Assembly: GCA_945643635.1 (NCBI GenBank)
Contig: CALZFC010000078.1
Coordinates: 955,001 to 1,019,000, forward strand
DNA from: Allodiplogaster sudhausi
Lineage: Eukaryota > Nematoda > Chromadorea > Rhabditida > Diplogasteridae
Reading direction: 5' to 3'
Length of the DNA stretch: 64,000 nt
This document shows positions 19,331-33,501 of the stretch, in pieces. A program made the position numbers and the translations under genes. Under the pieces are notes generated by a model. The model worked only from the letters and a program-made list of their open reading frames with translations, did no database searches and was not told the origin of the DNA. Each line of letters opens with the position of its first letter. The stretch's first letter is position 1.

Positions 19331-21894
19331 AGAGGGCGTGCTTTAAAGCATCTTAGTTTGAGGTAGACATTCGATCTGGACAACCGAGAGGTGAGTCCTA
19401 AACCATCAATTTTGGAAAGGCCCCCGCTTAGGCGGGGCCAGCAATTACATTTGAAATATGTCTGAAAAGGATCTCTTATAAGAATTTTGAATACTTCAAA
19501 AAGTAATTACAAACATAAATTTTTTATTGTTGACAAACGCGGCCAGTGTCGGGCGCAATGGTCCTTCCGCTAGAAGAATGTTTGGTAGCGGGCGTGCTTC
19601 AAAGCATCCTGGTTTGAGGTAGACATTCGATCTGGACAACCGAGAGGTGAGTCCTAAACCCTAAATTTTGGAAACCCCCCCCCGGTTAGGCGGGGCCAGC
19701 AATTACATTTGAAATATGTCTGAAAAGGATCTCTTATAAGAATTTTGAATATTTCAAAAAGTAATTACAAACATAAATTTTTTATTGTTGACAAACGCGG
19801 CCAGTGTCGGGCGCAATGGTCCTTCCGCTAGAAGAATGTTTGGTAGCGGGCGTGCTTCAAAGCATCCTGGTTTGAGGTAGACATTCGATCTGGACAACCG
19901 AGAGGTGAGTCCTAAACCCTAAATTTTGGAAACCCCCCCCGGTTAGGCGGGGCCAGCAATTACATTTGAAATATGTCTGAAAAGGATCTCTTATAAGAAT
20001 TTTGAATACTTCAAAAAGTAATTACAAACATAAATTTTTTATTGTTGACAAACGCGGCCAGTGTCGGGTGCAATGGTCCTTCCGCTAGAAGAATGTTTGG
20101 TAGCGGGCGTGCTTCAAAGCATCCTGGTTTGAGGTAGACATTCGATCTGGACAACCGAGAGGTGAGTCCTAAACCCTAAATTTTGGAAAGGCCCCCGCTT
20201 AGGCGGGGCCAGCAATTACATTTGAAATATGTCTGAAAAGGATCTCTTATAAGAATTTTGAATACTTCAAAAAGTAATTACAAACATAAATTTTTTATTG
20301 TTGACAAACGCGGCCAGTGTCGGGCGCAATGGTCCTTCCGCTAGAAGAATGTTTGGTAGCGGGCGTGCTTTAAAGCATCTTAGTTTGAGGTAGACATTCG
20401 ATCTGGACAACCGAGAGGTGAGTCCTAAACCATAAATTTTGGAAAGGCCCCCGCTTAGGCGTTGCCAGCAATTACATTTGAAATATGTCTGAAAAGGATC
20501 TCTTATAAGAATTTTGAATACTTCAAAAAGTAATTACAAACATAAATTTTTTATTGTTAACAAACGCGGCCAGTGTCGGGCGCAATGGTCCTTCCGCTAG
20601 AAGAATGTTTGGTAGAGGGCGTGCTTTAAAGCATCTTAGTTTGAGGTAGACATTCGATCTGGACAACCGAGAGGTGAGTCCTAAACCATCAATTTTGGAA
20701 AGGCCCCCGCTTAGGCGGGGCCAGCAATTACATTTGAAATATGTCTGAAAAGGATCTCTTATAAGAATTTTGAATACTTCAAAAAGTAATTACAAACATA
20801 AATTTTTTATTGTTGACAAACGCGGCCAGTGTCGGGCGCAATGGTCCTTCCGCTAGAAGAATGTTTGGTAGCGGGCGTGCTTCAAAGCATCCTGGTTTGA
20901 GGTAGACATTCGATCTGGACAACCGAGAGGTGAGTCCTAAACCCTAAATTTTGGAAACCCCCCCCGGTTAGGCGGGGCCAGCAATTACATTTGAAATATG
21001 TCTGAAAAGGATCTCTTATAAGAATTTTGAATATTTCAAAAAGTAATTACAAACATAAATTTTTTATTGTTGACAAACGCGGCCAGTGTCGGGCGCAATG
21101 GTCCTTCCGCTAGAAGAATGTTTGGTAGCGGGCGTGCTTCAAAGCATCCTGGTTTGAGGTAGACATTCGATCTGGACAACCGAGAGGTGAGTCATAAACC
21201 CTAAATTTTGGAAAGGCCCCGCTTAGGCGGGGCCAGCAATTACATTTGAAATATGTCTGAAAAGGATCTCTTATAAGAATTTTGAATACTTCAAAAAGTA
21301 ATTACAAACATAAATTTTTTATTGTTGACAAACGCGGCCAGTGTCGGGTGCAATGGTCCTTCCGCTAGAAGAATGTTTGGTAGCGGGCGTGCTTCAAAGC
21401 ATCCTGGTTTGAGGTAGACATTCGATCTGGACAACCGAGAGGTGAGTCCTAAACCCTAAATTTTGGAAAGGCCCCCGCTTAGGCGGGGCCAGCAATTACA
21501 TTTGAAATATGTCTGAAAAGGATCTCTTATAAGAATTTTGAATACTTCAAAAAGTAATTACAAACATAAATTTTTTATTGTTGACAAACGCGGCCAGTGT
21601 CGGGCGCAATGGTCCTTCCGCTAGAAGAATGTTTGGTAGCGGGCGTGCTTTAAAGCATCTTAGTTTGAGGTAGACATTCGATCTGGACAACCGAGAGGTG
21701 AGTCCTAAACCATAAATTTTGGAAAGGCCCCCGCTTAGGCGTTGCCAGCAATTACATTTGAAATATGTCTGAAAAGGATCTCTTATAAGAATTTTGAATA
21801 CTTCAAAAAGTAATTACAAACATAAATTTTTTATTGTTAACAAACGCGGCCAGTGTCGGGCGCAATGGTCCTTCCGCTAGAAGAATGTTTGGTA
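19331..21894 (+). repeat. Five-monomer higher-order repeat, about 1.28 kb
   Basis: The rare variant GGTAGAGGGCGTGC recurs at about 19331, 20613 and 21894 (spacing 1282 and 1281). The C-run variant recurs at 19675 and 20958. Units within a block differ more than matching units between blocks. Confidence 0.85.
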
Positions 21895-24800
21895 GAGGGC
21901 GTGCTTTAAAGCATCTTAGTTTGAGGTAGACATTCGATCTGGACAACCGAGAGGTGAGTCCTAAACCATCAATTTTGGAAAGGCCCCCGCTTAGGCGGGG
22001 CCAGCAATTACATTTGAAATATGTCTGAAAAGGATCTCTTATAAGAATTTTGAATACTTCAAAAAGTAATTACAAACATAAATTTTTTATTCTTGACAAA
22101 CGCGGCCAGTGTCGGGCGCAATGGTCCTTCCGCTAGAAGAATGTTTGGTAGCGGGCGTGCTTTAAAGCATCTTAGTTTGAGGTAGACATTCGATCTGGAC
22201 AACCGAGAGGTGAGTCCTAAACCATAAATTTTGGAAAGGCCCCCGCTTAGGCGTTGCCAGCAATTACATTTGAAATATGTCTGAAAAGGATCTCTTATAA
22301 GAATTTTGAATACTTCAAAAAGTAATTACAAACATAAATTTTTTATTGTTAACAAACGCGGCCAGTGTCGGGCGCAATGGTCCTTCCGCTAGAAGAATGT
22401 TTGGTAGAGGGCGTGCTTTAAAGCATCTTAGTTTGAGGTAGACATTCGATCTGGACAACCGAGAGGTGAGTCCTAAACCATCAATTTTGGAAAGGCCCCC
22501 GCTTAGGCGGGGCCAGCAATTACATTTGAAATATGTCTGAAAAGGATCTCTTATAAGAATTTTGAATACTTCAAAAAGTAATTACAAACATAAATTTTTT
22601 ATTCTTGACAAACGCGGCCAGTGTCGGGCGCAATGGTCCTTCCGCTAGAAGAATGTTTGGTAGCGGGCGTGCTTCAAAGCATCCTGGTTTGAGGTAGACA
22701 TTCGATCTGGACAACCGAGAGGTGAGTCCTAAACCCTAAATTTTGGAAAGGCCCCCGCTTAGGCGGGGCCAGCAATTACATTTGAAATATGTCTGAAAAG
22801 GATCTCTTATAAGAATTTTGAATATTTCAAAAAGTAATTACAAACATAAATTTTTTATTGTTGACAAACGCGGCCAGTGTCGGGCGCAATGGTCCTTCCG
22901 CTAGAAGAATGTTTGGTAGCGGGCGTGCTTCAAAGCATCCTGGTTTGAGGTAGACATTCGATCTGGACAACTGAGAGGTGAGTCCTAAACCCTAAATTTT
23001 GGAAAGGCCCCCGCTTAGGCGGGGCCAGCAATTACATTTGAAATATGTCTGAAAAGGATCTCTTATAAGAATTTTGAATATTTCAAAAAGTAATTACAAA
23101 CATAAATTTTTTATTGTTGACAAACGCGGCCAGTGTCGGGCGCAATGGTCCTTCCGCTAGAAGAATGTTTGGTAGCGGGCGTGCTTCAAAGCATCCTGGT
23201 TTGAGGTAGACATTCGATCTGGACAACCGAGAGGTGAGTCCTAAACCCTAAATTTTGGAAAGGCCCCCGCTTAGGCGGGGCCAGCAATTACATTTGAAAT
23301 ATGTCTGAAAAGGATCTCTTATAAGAATTTTGAATACTTCAAAAAGTAATTACAAACATAAATTTTTTATTGTTGACAAACGCGGCCAGTGTCGGGCGCA
23401 ATGGTCCTTCCGCTAGAAGAATGTTTGGTAGCGGGCGTGCTTTAAAGTATCTTAGTTTGAGGTAGACATTCGATCTGGACAACTGAGAGGTGAGTCCTAA
23501 ACCCTAAATTTTGGAAAGGCCCCCGCTTAGGCGGGGCCAGCAATTACATTTGAAATATGTCTGAAAAGGATCTCTTATAAGAATTTTGAATATTTCAAAA
23601 AGTAATTACAAACATAAATTTTTTATTGTTGACAAACGCGGCCAGTGTCGGGCGCAATGGTCCTTCCGCTAGAAGAATGTTTGGTAGCGGGCGTGCTTCA
23701 AAGCATCCTGGTTTGAGGTAGACATTCGATCTGGACAACCGAGAGGTGAGTCCTAAACCCTAAATTTTGGAAAGGCCCCCGCTTAGGCGGGGCCAGCAAT
23801 TACATTTGAAATATGTCTGAAAAGGATCTCTTATAAGAATTTTGAATACTTCAAAAAGTAATTACAAACATAAATTTTTTATTGTTGACAAACGCGGCCA
23901 GTGTCGGGCGCAATGGTCCTTCCGCTAGAAGAATGTTTGGTAGCGGGCGTGCTTTAAAGCATCTTAGTTTGAGGTAGACATTCGATCTGGACAACCGAGA
24001 GGTGAGTCCTAAACCATAAATTTTGGAAAGGCCCCCGCTTAGGCGTTGCCAGCAATTACATTTGAAATATGTCTGAAAAGGATCTCTTATAAGAATTTTG
24101 AATACTTCAAAAAGTAATTACAAACATAAATTTTTTATTGTTAACAAACGCGGCCAGTGTCCGGCGCAATGGTCCTTCCGCTAGAAGAATGTTTGGTAGC
24201 GGGCGTGCTTTAAAGCATCTTAGTTTGAGGTAGACATTCGATCTGGACAACCGAGAGGTGAGTCCTAAACCCTAAATTTTGGAAAGGCCCCCGCTTAGGC
24301 GGGGCCAGCAATTACATTTGAAATATGTCTGAATTGATCTCTTATCAAAATTTTTGAATATTTCAAAAATTAATTACAAACATACATTTTTTATTGTTGA
24401 CAAACGCGACCTGTGTCGGGTGCAATGGTCCTTCCGCTAGAAGAATGTTTGGTAGTGGGCGTGCTTTAAAGCATCTTGATTTGAGGTAGACATTCGATCT
24501 GGACAACCGAGAGGTGAGTCCTAAACCCTAAATTTTGGAAAGGCCCCCGCTTAGGCGGGGCCAGCAATTACATTTGAAATATGTCTGAAAAGGATCTCTT
24601 ATAAGAATTTTGAATACTTCAAAAAGTAATTACAAACATAAATTTTTTATTGTTGACAAACGCGGCCAGTGTCGGGCGCAATGGTCCTTCCGCTAGAAGA
24701 ATGTTTGGTAGCGGGCGTGCTTCAAAGCATCCTGGTTTGAGGTAGACATTCGATCTGGACAACCGAGAGGTGAGTCCTAAACCATAAATTTTGGAAAGGC

Positions 24801-27800
24801 CCCCGCTTAGGCGGGGCCAGCAATTACATTTGAAATATGTCTGAAAAGGATCTCTTATAAGAATTTTGAATACTTCAAAAAGTAATTACAAACATAAATT
24901 TTTTATTGTTAACAAACGCGGCCAGTGTCCGGCGCAATGGTCCTTCCGCTAGAAGAATGTTTGGTAGCGGGCGTGCTTTAAAGCATCTTAGTTTGAGGTA
25001 GACATTCGATCTGGACAACCGAGAGGTGAGTCCTAAACCATCAATTTTGGAAAGGCCCCCGCTTAGGCGGGGCCAGCAATTACATTTGAAATATGTCTGA
25101 AAAGGATCTCTTATAAGAATTTTGAATACTTCAAAAAGTAATTACAAACATAAATTTTTTATTGTTGACAAACGCGGCCAGTGTCGGGCGCAATGGTCCT
25201 TCCGCTAGAAGAATGTTTGGTAGCGGGCGTGCTTCAAAGCATCCTGGTTTGAGGTAGACATTCGATCTGGACAACCGAGAGGTGAGTCCTAAACCCTAAA
25301 TTTTGGAAAGGCCCCCGCTTAGGCGGGGCCAGCAAATACATTTGAAATATGTCTGAAAAGGATCTCTTATAAGAATTTTGAATACTTCAAAAAGTAATTA
25401 CAAACATAAATTTTTTATTGTTGACAAACGCGGCCAGTGTCGGGCGCAATGGTCCTTCCGCTAGAAGAATGTTTGGTAGCGGGCGTGCTTCAAAGCATCC
25501 TGGTTTGAGGTAGACATTCGATCTGGACAACCGAGAGGTGAGTCCTAAACCCTAAATTTTGGAAAGGCCCCCGCTTAGGCGGGGCCAGCAATTACATTTG
25601 AAATATGTCTGAAAAGGATCTCTTATAAGAATTTTGAATACTTCAAAAAGTAATGACAAACATAAATTTTTTATTGTTGACAAACGCGGCCAGTGTCGGG
25701 CGCAATGGTCCTTCCGCTAGAAGAATGTTTGGTAGCGGGCGTGCTTCAAAGCATCCTGGTTTGAGGTAGACATTCGATCTGGACAACCGAGAGGTGAGTC
25801 CTAAACCCTAAATTTTGGAAAGGCCCCCGCTTAGACGGGGCCAGCAATTACATTTGAAATATGTCTGAATTGATCTCTTATCAAAATTTTGAATATTTCA
25901 AAAATTAATTACAAACATACATTTTTTATTGTTGACAAACGCGACCTGTGTCGGGTGCAATGGTCCTTCCGCTAGAAGAATGTTTGGTAGTGGGCGTGCT
26001 TTAAAGCATCTTGATTTGAGGTAGACATTCGATCTGGACAACCGAGAGGTGAGTCCTAAACCCTAAATTTTGGAAAGGCCCCCGCTTAGGCGGGGCCAGC
26101 AAATTACATTTGAAATATGTCTGAAAAGGATCTCTTATAAGAATTTTGAATACTTCAAAAAGTAATTACAAACATAAATTTTTTATTGTTGACAAACGCG
26201 GCCAGTGTCGGGCGCAATGGTCCTTCCGCTAGAAGAATGTTTGGTAGCGGGCGTGCTTCAAAGCATCCTGGTTTGAGGTAGACATTCGATCTGGACAACC
26301 GAGAGGTGAGTCCTAAACCATAAATTTTGGAAAGGCCCCCGCTTAGGCGGGGCCAGCAATTACATTTGAAATATGTCTGAAAAGGATCTCTTATAAGAAT
26401 TTTGAATACTTCAAAAAGTAATTACAAACATAAATTTTTTATTGTTGACAAACGCGGCCAGTGTCGGGCGCAATGGTCCTTCCGCTAGAAGAATGTTTGG
26501 TAGCGGGCGTGCTTCAAAGCATCCTGGTTTGAGGTAGACATTCGATCTGGACAACCGAGAGGTGAGTCCTAAACCCTAAATTTTGGAAAGGCCCCCGCTT
26601 AGGCGGGGCCAGCAATTACATTTGAAATATGTCTGAAAAGGATCTCTTATAAGAATTTTGAATATTTCAAAAAGTAATTACAAACATAAATTTTTTATTG
26701 TTGACAAACGCGGCCAGTGTCGGGCGCAATGGTCCTTCCGCTAGAAGAATGGTTGGTAGCGGGCGTGCTTCAAAGCATCCTGGTTTGAGGTAGACATTCG
26801 ATCTGGACAACCGAGAGGTGAGTCCTAAACCCTAAATTTTGGAAAGGCCCCCGCTTAGGCGGGGCCAGCAATTACATTTGAAATATGTCTGAAAAGGATC
26901 TCTTATAAGAATTTTGAATACTTCAAAAAGTAATTACAAACATAAATTTTTTATTGTTAACAAACGCGGCCAGTGTCGGGCGCAATGGTCCTTCCGCTAG
27001 AAGAATGTTTGGTAGCGGGCGTGCTTTAAAGCATCTTAGTTTGAGGTAGACATTCGATCTGGACAACCGAGAGGTGAGTCCTAAACCATCAATTTTGGAA
27101 AGGCCCCCGCTTAGGCGGGGCCAGCAATTACATTTGAAATATGTCTGAAAAGGATCTCTTATAAGAATTTTGAATACTTCAAAAAGTAATTACAAACATA
27201 AATTTTTTATTGTTGACAAACGCGGCCAGTGTCGGGCGCAATGGTCCTTCCGCTAGAAGAATGTTTGGTAGCGGGCGTGCTTTAAAGCATCTTAGTTTGA
27301 GGTAGACATTCGATCTGGACAACCGAGAGGTGAGTCCTAAACCATAAATTTTGGAAAGGCCCCCGCTTAGGCGTTGCCAGCAATTACATTTGAAATATGT
27401 CTGAAAAGGATCTCTTATAAGAATTTTGAATACTTCAAAAAGTAATTACAAACATAAATTTTTTATTGTTAACAAACGCGGCCAGTGTCGGGCGCAATGG
27501 TCCTTCCGCTAGAAGAATGTTTGGTAGAGGGCGTGCTTTAAAGCATCTTAGTTTGAGGTAGACATTCGATCTGGACAACCGAGAGGTGAGTCCTAAACCA
27601 TCAATTTTGGAAAGGCCCCCGCTTAGGCGGGGCCAGCAATTACATTTGAAATATGTCTGAAAAGGATCTCTTATAAGAATTTTGAATACTTCAAAAAGTA
27701 ATTACAAACATAAATTTTTTATTGTTGACAAACGCGGCCAGTGTCGGGCGCAATGGTCCTTCCGCTAGAAGAATGTTTGGTAGCGGGCGTGCTTTAAAGC

Positions 27801-28849
27801 ATCTTAGTTTGAGGTAGACATTCGATCTGGACAACCGAGAGGTGAGTCCTAAACCATAAATTTTGGAAAGGCCCCCGCTTAGGCGTTGCCAGCAATTACA
27901 TTTGAAATATGTCTGAAAAGGATCTCTTATAAGAATTTTGAATACTTCAAAAAGTAATTACAAACATAAATTTTTTATTGTTAACAAACGCGGCCAGTGT
28001 CGGGCGCAATGGTCCTTCCGCTAGAAGAATGTTTGGTAGAGGGCGTGCTTTAAAGCATCTTAGTTTGAGGTAGACATTCGATCTGGACAACCGAGAGGTG
28101 AGTCCTAAACCATCAATTTTGGAAAGGCCCCCGCTTAGGCGGGGCCAGCAATTACATTTGAAATATGTCTGAAAAGGATCTCTTATAAGAATTTTGAATA
28201 CTTCAAAAAGTAATTACAAACATAAATTTTTTATTGTTGACAAACGCGGCCAGTGTCGGGCGCAATGGTCCTTCCGCTAGAAGAATGTTTGGTAGCGGGC
28301 GTGCTTCAAAGCATCCTGGTTTGAGGTAGACATTCGATCTGGACAACCGAGAGGTGAGTCCTAAACCCTAAATTTTGGAAAGGCCCCCGGTTAGGCGGGG
28401 CCAGCAATTACATTTGAAATATGTCTGAAAAGGATCTCTTATAAGAATTTTGAATATTTCAAAAAGTAATTACAAACATAAATTTTTTATTGTTGACAAA
28501 CGCGGCCAGTGTCGGGCGCAATGGTCCTTCCGCTAGAAGAATGTTTGGTAGCGGGCGTGCTTCAAAGCATCCTGGTTTGAGGTAGACATTCGATCTGGAC
28601 AACCGAGAGGTGAGTCATAAACCCTAAATTTTGGAAAGGCCCCCGCTTAGGCGGGGCCAGCAATTACATTTGAAATATGTCTGAAAAGGATCTCTTATAA
28701 GAATTTTGAATACTTCAAAAAGTAATTACAAACATAAATTTTTTATTGTTGACAAACGCGGCCAGTGTCGGGTGCAATGGTCCTTCCGCTAGAAGAATGT
28801 TTGGTAGCGGGCGTGCTTCAAAGCATCCTGGTTTGAGGTAGACATTCGA

Positions 28850-29000
28850 TCTGGACAACCGAGAGGTGAGTCCTAAACCCTAAATTTTGGAAAGGCCCCC
28901 CGCAATGGTCCTTCCGCTAGAAGAATGTTTGGTAGCGGGCGTGCTTTAAAGCATCTTAGTTTGAGGTAGACATTCGATCTGGACAACCGAGAGGTGAGTC
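28850..29000 (+). repeat. Deletion junction inside a monomer
   Basis: Near 28895-28903 the GGCCCCC of one unit joins CGCAATGG of the same or the next, skipping about 129 bp. Short CGC microhomology is at the break. Confidence 0.85.
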
Positions 29001-32000
29001 CTAAACCATAAATTTTGGAAAGGCCCCCGCTTAGGCGTTGCCAGCAATTACATTTGAAATATGTCTGAAAAGGATCTCTTATAAGAATTTTGAATACTTC
29101 AAAAAGTAATTACAAACATAAATTTTTTATTGTTAACAAACGCGGCCAGTGTCGGGCGCAATGGTCCTTCCGCTAGAAGAATGTTTGGTAGAGGGCGTGC
29201 TTTAAAGCATCTTAGTTTGAGGTAGACATTCGATCTGGACAACCGAGAGGTGAGTCCTAAACCATCAATTTTGGAAAGGCCCCCGCTTAGGCGGGGCCAG
29301 CAATTACATTTGAAATATGTCTGAAAAGGATCTCTTATAAGAATTTTGAATACTTCAAAAAGTAATTACAAACATAAATTTTTTATTCTTGACAAACGCG
29401 GCCAGTGTCGGGCGCAATGGTCCTTCCGCTAGAAGAATGTTTGGTAGCGGGCGTGCTTCAAAGCATCCTGGTTTGAGGTAGACATTCGATCTGGACAACC
29501 GAGAGGTGAGTCCTAAACCCTAAATTTTGGAAAGGCCCCCGCTTAGGCGGGGCCAGCAATTACATTTGAAATATGTCTGAAAAGGATCTCTTATAAGAAT
29601 TTTGAATATTTCAAAAAGTAATTACAAACATAAATTTTTTATTGTTGACAAACGCGGCCAGTGTCGGGCGCAATGGTCCTTCCGCTAGAAGAATGTTTGG
29701 TAGCGGGCGTGCTTCAAAGCATCCTGGTTTGAGGTAGACATTCGATCTGGACAACTGAGAGGTGAGTCCTAAACCCTAAATTTTGGAAAGGCCCCCGCTT
29801 AGGCGGGGCCAGCAATTACATTTGAAATATGTCTGAAAAGGATCTCTTATAAGAATTTTGAATATTTCAAAAAGTAATTACAAACATAAATTTTTTATTG
29901 TTGACAAACGCGGCCAGTGTCGGGCGCAATGGTCCTTCCGCTAGAAGAATGTTTGGTAGCGGGCGTGCTTCAAAGCATCCTGGTTTGAGGTAGACATTCG
30001 ATCTGGACAACCGAGAGGTGAGTCCTAAACCCTAAATTTTGGAAAGGCCCCCGCTTAGGCGGGGCCAGCAATTACATTTGAAATATGTCTGAAAAGGATC
30101 TCTTATAAGAATTTTGAATACTTCAAAAAGTAATTACAAACATAAATTTTTTATTGTTGACAAACGCGGCCAGTGTCGGGCGCAATGGTCCTTCCGCTAG
30201 AAGAATGTTTGGTAGCGGGCGTGCTTTAAAGCATCTTAGTTTGAGGTAGACATTCGATCTGGACAACTGAGAGGTGAGTCCTAAACCCTAAATTTTGGAA
30301 AGGCCCCCGCTTAGGCGGGGCCAGCAATTACATTTGAAATATGTCTGAAAAGGATCTCTTATAAGAATTTTGAATATTTCAAAAAGTAATTACAAACATA
30401 AATTTTTTATTGTTGACAAACGCGGCCAGTGTCGGGCGCAATGGTCCTTCCGCTAGAAGAATGTTTGGTAGCGGGCGTGCTTCAAAGCATCCTGGTTTGA
30501 GGTAGACATTCGATCTGGACAACCGAGAGGTGAGTCCTAAACCCTAAATTTTGGAAAGGCCCCCGCTTAGGCGGGGCCAGCAATTACATTTGAAATATGT
30601 CTGAAAAGGATCTCTTATAAGAATTTTGAATACTTCAAAAAGTAATTACAAACATAAATTTTTTATTGTTGACAAACGCGGCCAGTGTCGGGCGCAATGG
30701 TCCTTCCGCTAGAAGAATGTTTGGTAGCGGGCGTGCTTTAAAGCATCTTAGTTTGAGGTAGACATTCGATCTGGACAACCGAGAGGTGAGTCCTAAACCA
30801 TAAATTTTGGAAAGGCCCCCGCTTAGGCGTTGCCAGCAATTACATTTGAAATATGTCTGAAAAGGATCTCTTATAAGAATTTTGAATACTTCAAAAAGTA
30901 ATTACAAACATAAATTTTTTATTGTTAACAAACGCGGCCAGTGTCCGGCGCAATGGTCCTTCCGCTAGAAGAATGTTTGGTAGCGGGCGTGCTTTAAAGC
31001 ATCTTAGTTTGAGGTAGACATTCGATCTGGACAACCGAGAGGTGAGTCCTAAACCATCAATTTTGGAAAGGCCCCCGCTTAGGCGGGGCCAGCAATTACA
31101 TTTGAAATATGTCTGAAAAGGATCTCTTATAAGAATTTTGAATACTTCAAAAAGTAATTACAAACATAAATTTTTTATTGTTGACAAACGCGGCCAGTGT
31201 CGGGCGCAATGGTCCTTCCGCTAGAAGAATGTTTGGTAGCGGGCGTGCTTCAAAGCATCCTGGTTTGAGGTAGACATTCGATCTGGACAACCGAGAGGTG
31301 AGTCCTAAACCCTAAATTTTGGAAAGGCCCCCGCTTAGGCGGGGCCAGCAAATACATTTGAAATATGTCTGAAAAGGATCTCTTATAAGAATTTTGAATA
31401 CTTCAAAAAGTAATTACAAACATAAATTTTTTATTGTTGACAAACGCGGCCAGTGTCGGGCGCAATGGTCCTTCCGCTAGAAGAATGTTTGGTAGCGGGC
31501 GTGCTTCAAAGCATCCTGGTTTGAGGTAGACATTCGATCTGGACAACCGAGAGGTGAGTCCTAAACCCTAAATTTTGGAAAGGCCCCCGCTTAGGCGGGG
31601 CCAGCAATTACATTTGAAATATGTCTGAAAAGGATCTCTTATAAGAATTTTGAATACTTCAAAAAGTAATGACAAACATAAATTTTTTATTGTTGACAAA
31701 CGCGGCCAGTGTCGGGCGCAATGGTCCTTCCGCTAGAAGAATGTTTGGTAGCGGGCGTGCTTCAAAGCATCCTGGTTTGAGGTAGACATTCGATCTGGAC
31801 AACCGAGAGGTGAGTCCTAAACCCTAAATTTTGGAAAGGCCCCCGCTTAGGCGGGGCCAGCAATTACATTTGAAATATGTCTGAATTGATCTCTTATCAA
31901 AATTTTTGAATATTTCAAAAATTAATTACAAACATACATTTTTATTGTTGACAAACGCGACCTGTGTCGGGTGCAATGGTCCTTCCGCTAGAAGAATGTT

Positions 32001-33076
32001 TGGTAGTGGGCGTGCTTTAAAGCATCTTGATTTGAGGTAGACATTCGATCTGGACAACCGAGAGGTGAGTCCTAAACCCTAAATTTTGGAAAGGCCCCCG
32101 CTTAGGCGGGGCCAGCAATTACATTTGAAATATGTCTGAAAAGGATCTCTTATAAGAATTTTGAATACTTCAAAAAGTAATTACAAACATAAATTTTTTA
32201 TTGTTGACAAACGCGGCCAGTGTCGGGCGCAATGGTCCTTCCGCTAGAAGAATGTTTGGTAGCGGGCGTGCTTCAAAGCATCCTGGTTTGAGGTAGACAT
32301 TCGATCTGGACAACCGAGAGGTGAGTCCTAAACCCTAAATTTTGGAAAGGCCCCCGCTTAGGCGGGGCCAGCAATTACATTTGAAATATGTCTGAAAAGG
32401 ATCTCTTATAAGAATTTTGAATACTTCAAAAAGTAATTACAAACATAAATTTTTTATTGTTGACAAACGCGGCCAGTGTCGGGCGCAATGGTCCTTCCGC
32501 TAGAAGAATGTTTGGTAGCGGGCGTGCTTCAAAGCATCCTGGTTTGAGGTAGACATTCGATCTGGACAACCGAGAGGTGAGTCCTAAACCCTAAATTTTG
32601 GAAAGGCCCCCGCTTAGGCGGGGCCAGCAATTACATTTGAAATATGTCTGAAAAGGATCTCTTATAAGAATTTTGAATATTTCAAAAAGTAATTACAAAC
32701 ATAAATTTTTTATTGTTGACAAACGCGGCCAGTGTCGGGCGCAATGGTCCTTCCGCTAGAAGAATGTTTGGTAGCGGGCGTGCTTTAAAGCATCTTAGTT
32801 TGAGGTAGACATTCGATCTGGACAACCGAGAGGTGAGTCCTAAACCATAAATTTTGGAAAGGCCCCCGCTTAGGCGTTGCCAGCAATTACATTTGAAATA
32901 TGTCTGAAAAGGATCTCTTATAAGAATTTTGAATACTTCAAAAAGTAATTACAAACATAAATTTTTTATTGTTAACAAACGCGGCCAGTGTCGGGCGCAA
33001 TGGTCCTTCCGCTAGAAGAATGTTTGGTAGCGGGCGTGCTTTAAAGCATCTTAGTTTGAGGTAGACATTCGATCTG

Positions 33077-33245
33077 GACCACCGAGAGGTGTGTCCTTTT
33101 CTAACGGCTAAGCTTTGGCGCGGCCAACAATTACATTTGAAATATGTTTTTATTTAATTCGTAAAAGAATGTTTTTAGTATTTCAAAATCAGTTTAAAAA
33201 ATAAATTTGTGATTGTTGATTAACGCTGCCAGTGTGGACGATCTG
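33077..33245 (+). repeat. Reference class B monomer, 169 bp
   Basis: It starts GACCACCGAGAGGTGTGTCC. Relative to class A it lacks about 87 bp (the CCGCTA/TAGCGG and TGCTTTAAAGCA part), and its middle is diverged (TTTTCTAACGGCTAAGC). It joins as CAGTGTGGACGATC. Many near-identical copies occur from 33 kb on. Confidence 0.95.
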
Positions 33246-33501
33246 GACCAACGAGAGGTGTGTCCTAAACCATAAATTTTGAAAAGGCCCCCGGTTAGGC
33301 GGGGCTAGCAATTACATTTGAAATATGTCTGAATTGATCTCTTATCAAAATTTTTGAATATTTCAAAAATTAATTACAAACATACATTTTTTATTGTTGA
33401 CAAACGCGACCAGTGTCGGGTGCAATGGTCCTTCCGCTAGAAGAATGTTTGGTAGTGGGCGTGCTTTAAAGCATCTTGATTTGAGGTAGACATTCGATCT
33501 G
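33246..33501 (+). repeat. Reference class C monomer, 256 bp
   Basis: It starts GACCAACGAGAGGTGTGTCC. Marker changes from class A are TCTGAATTGATCTC, AAAATTAATTAC, ACATACATTTT and a TAGTGGGCG arm where class A has TAGCGGGCG. Confidence 0.95.
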
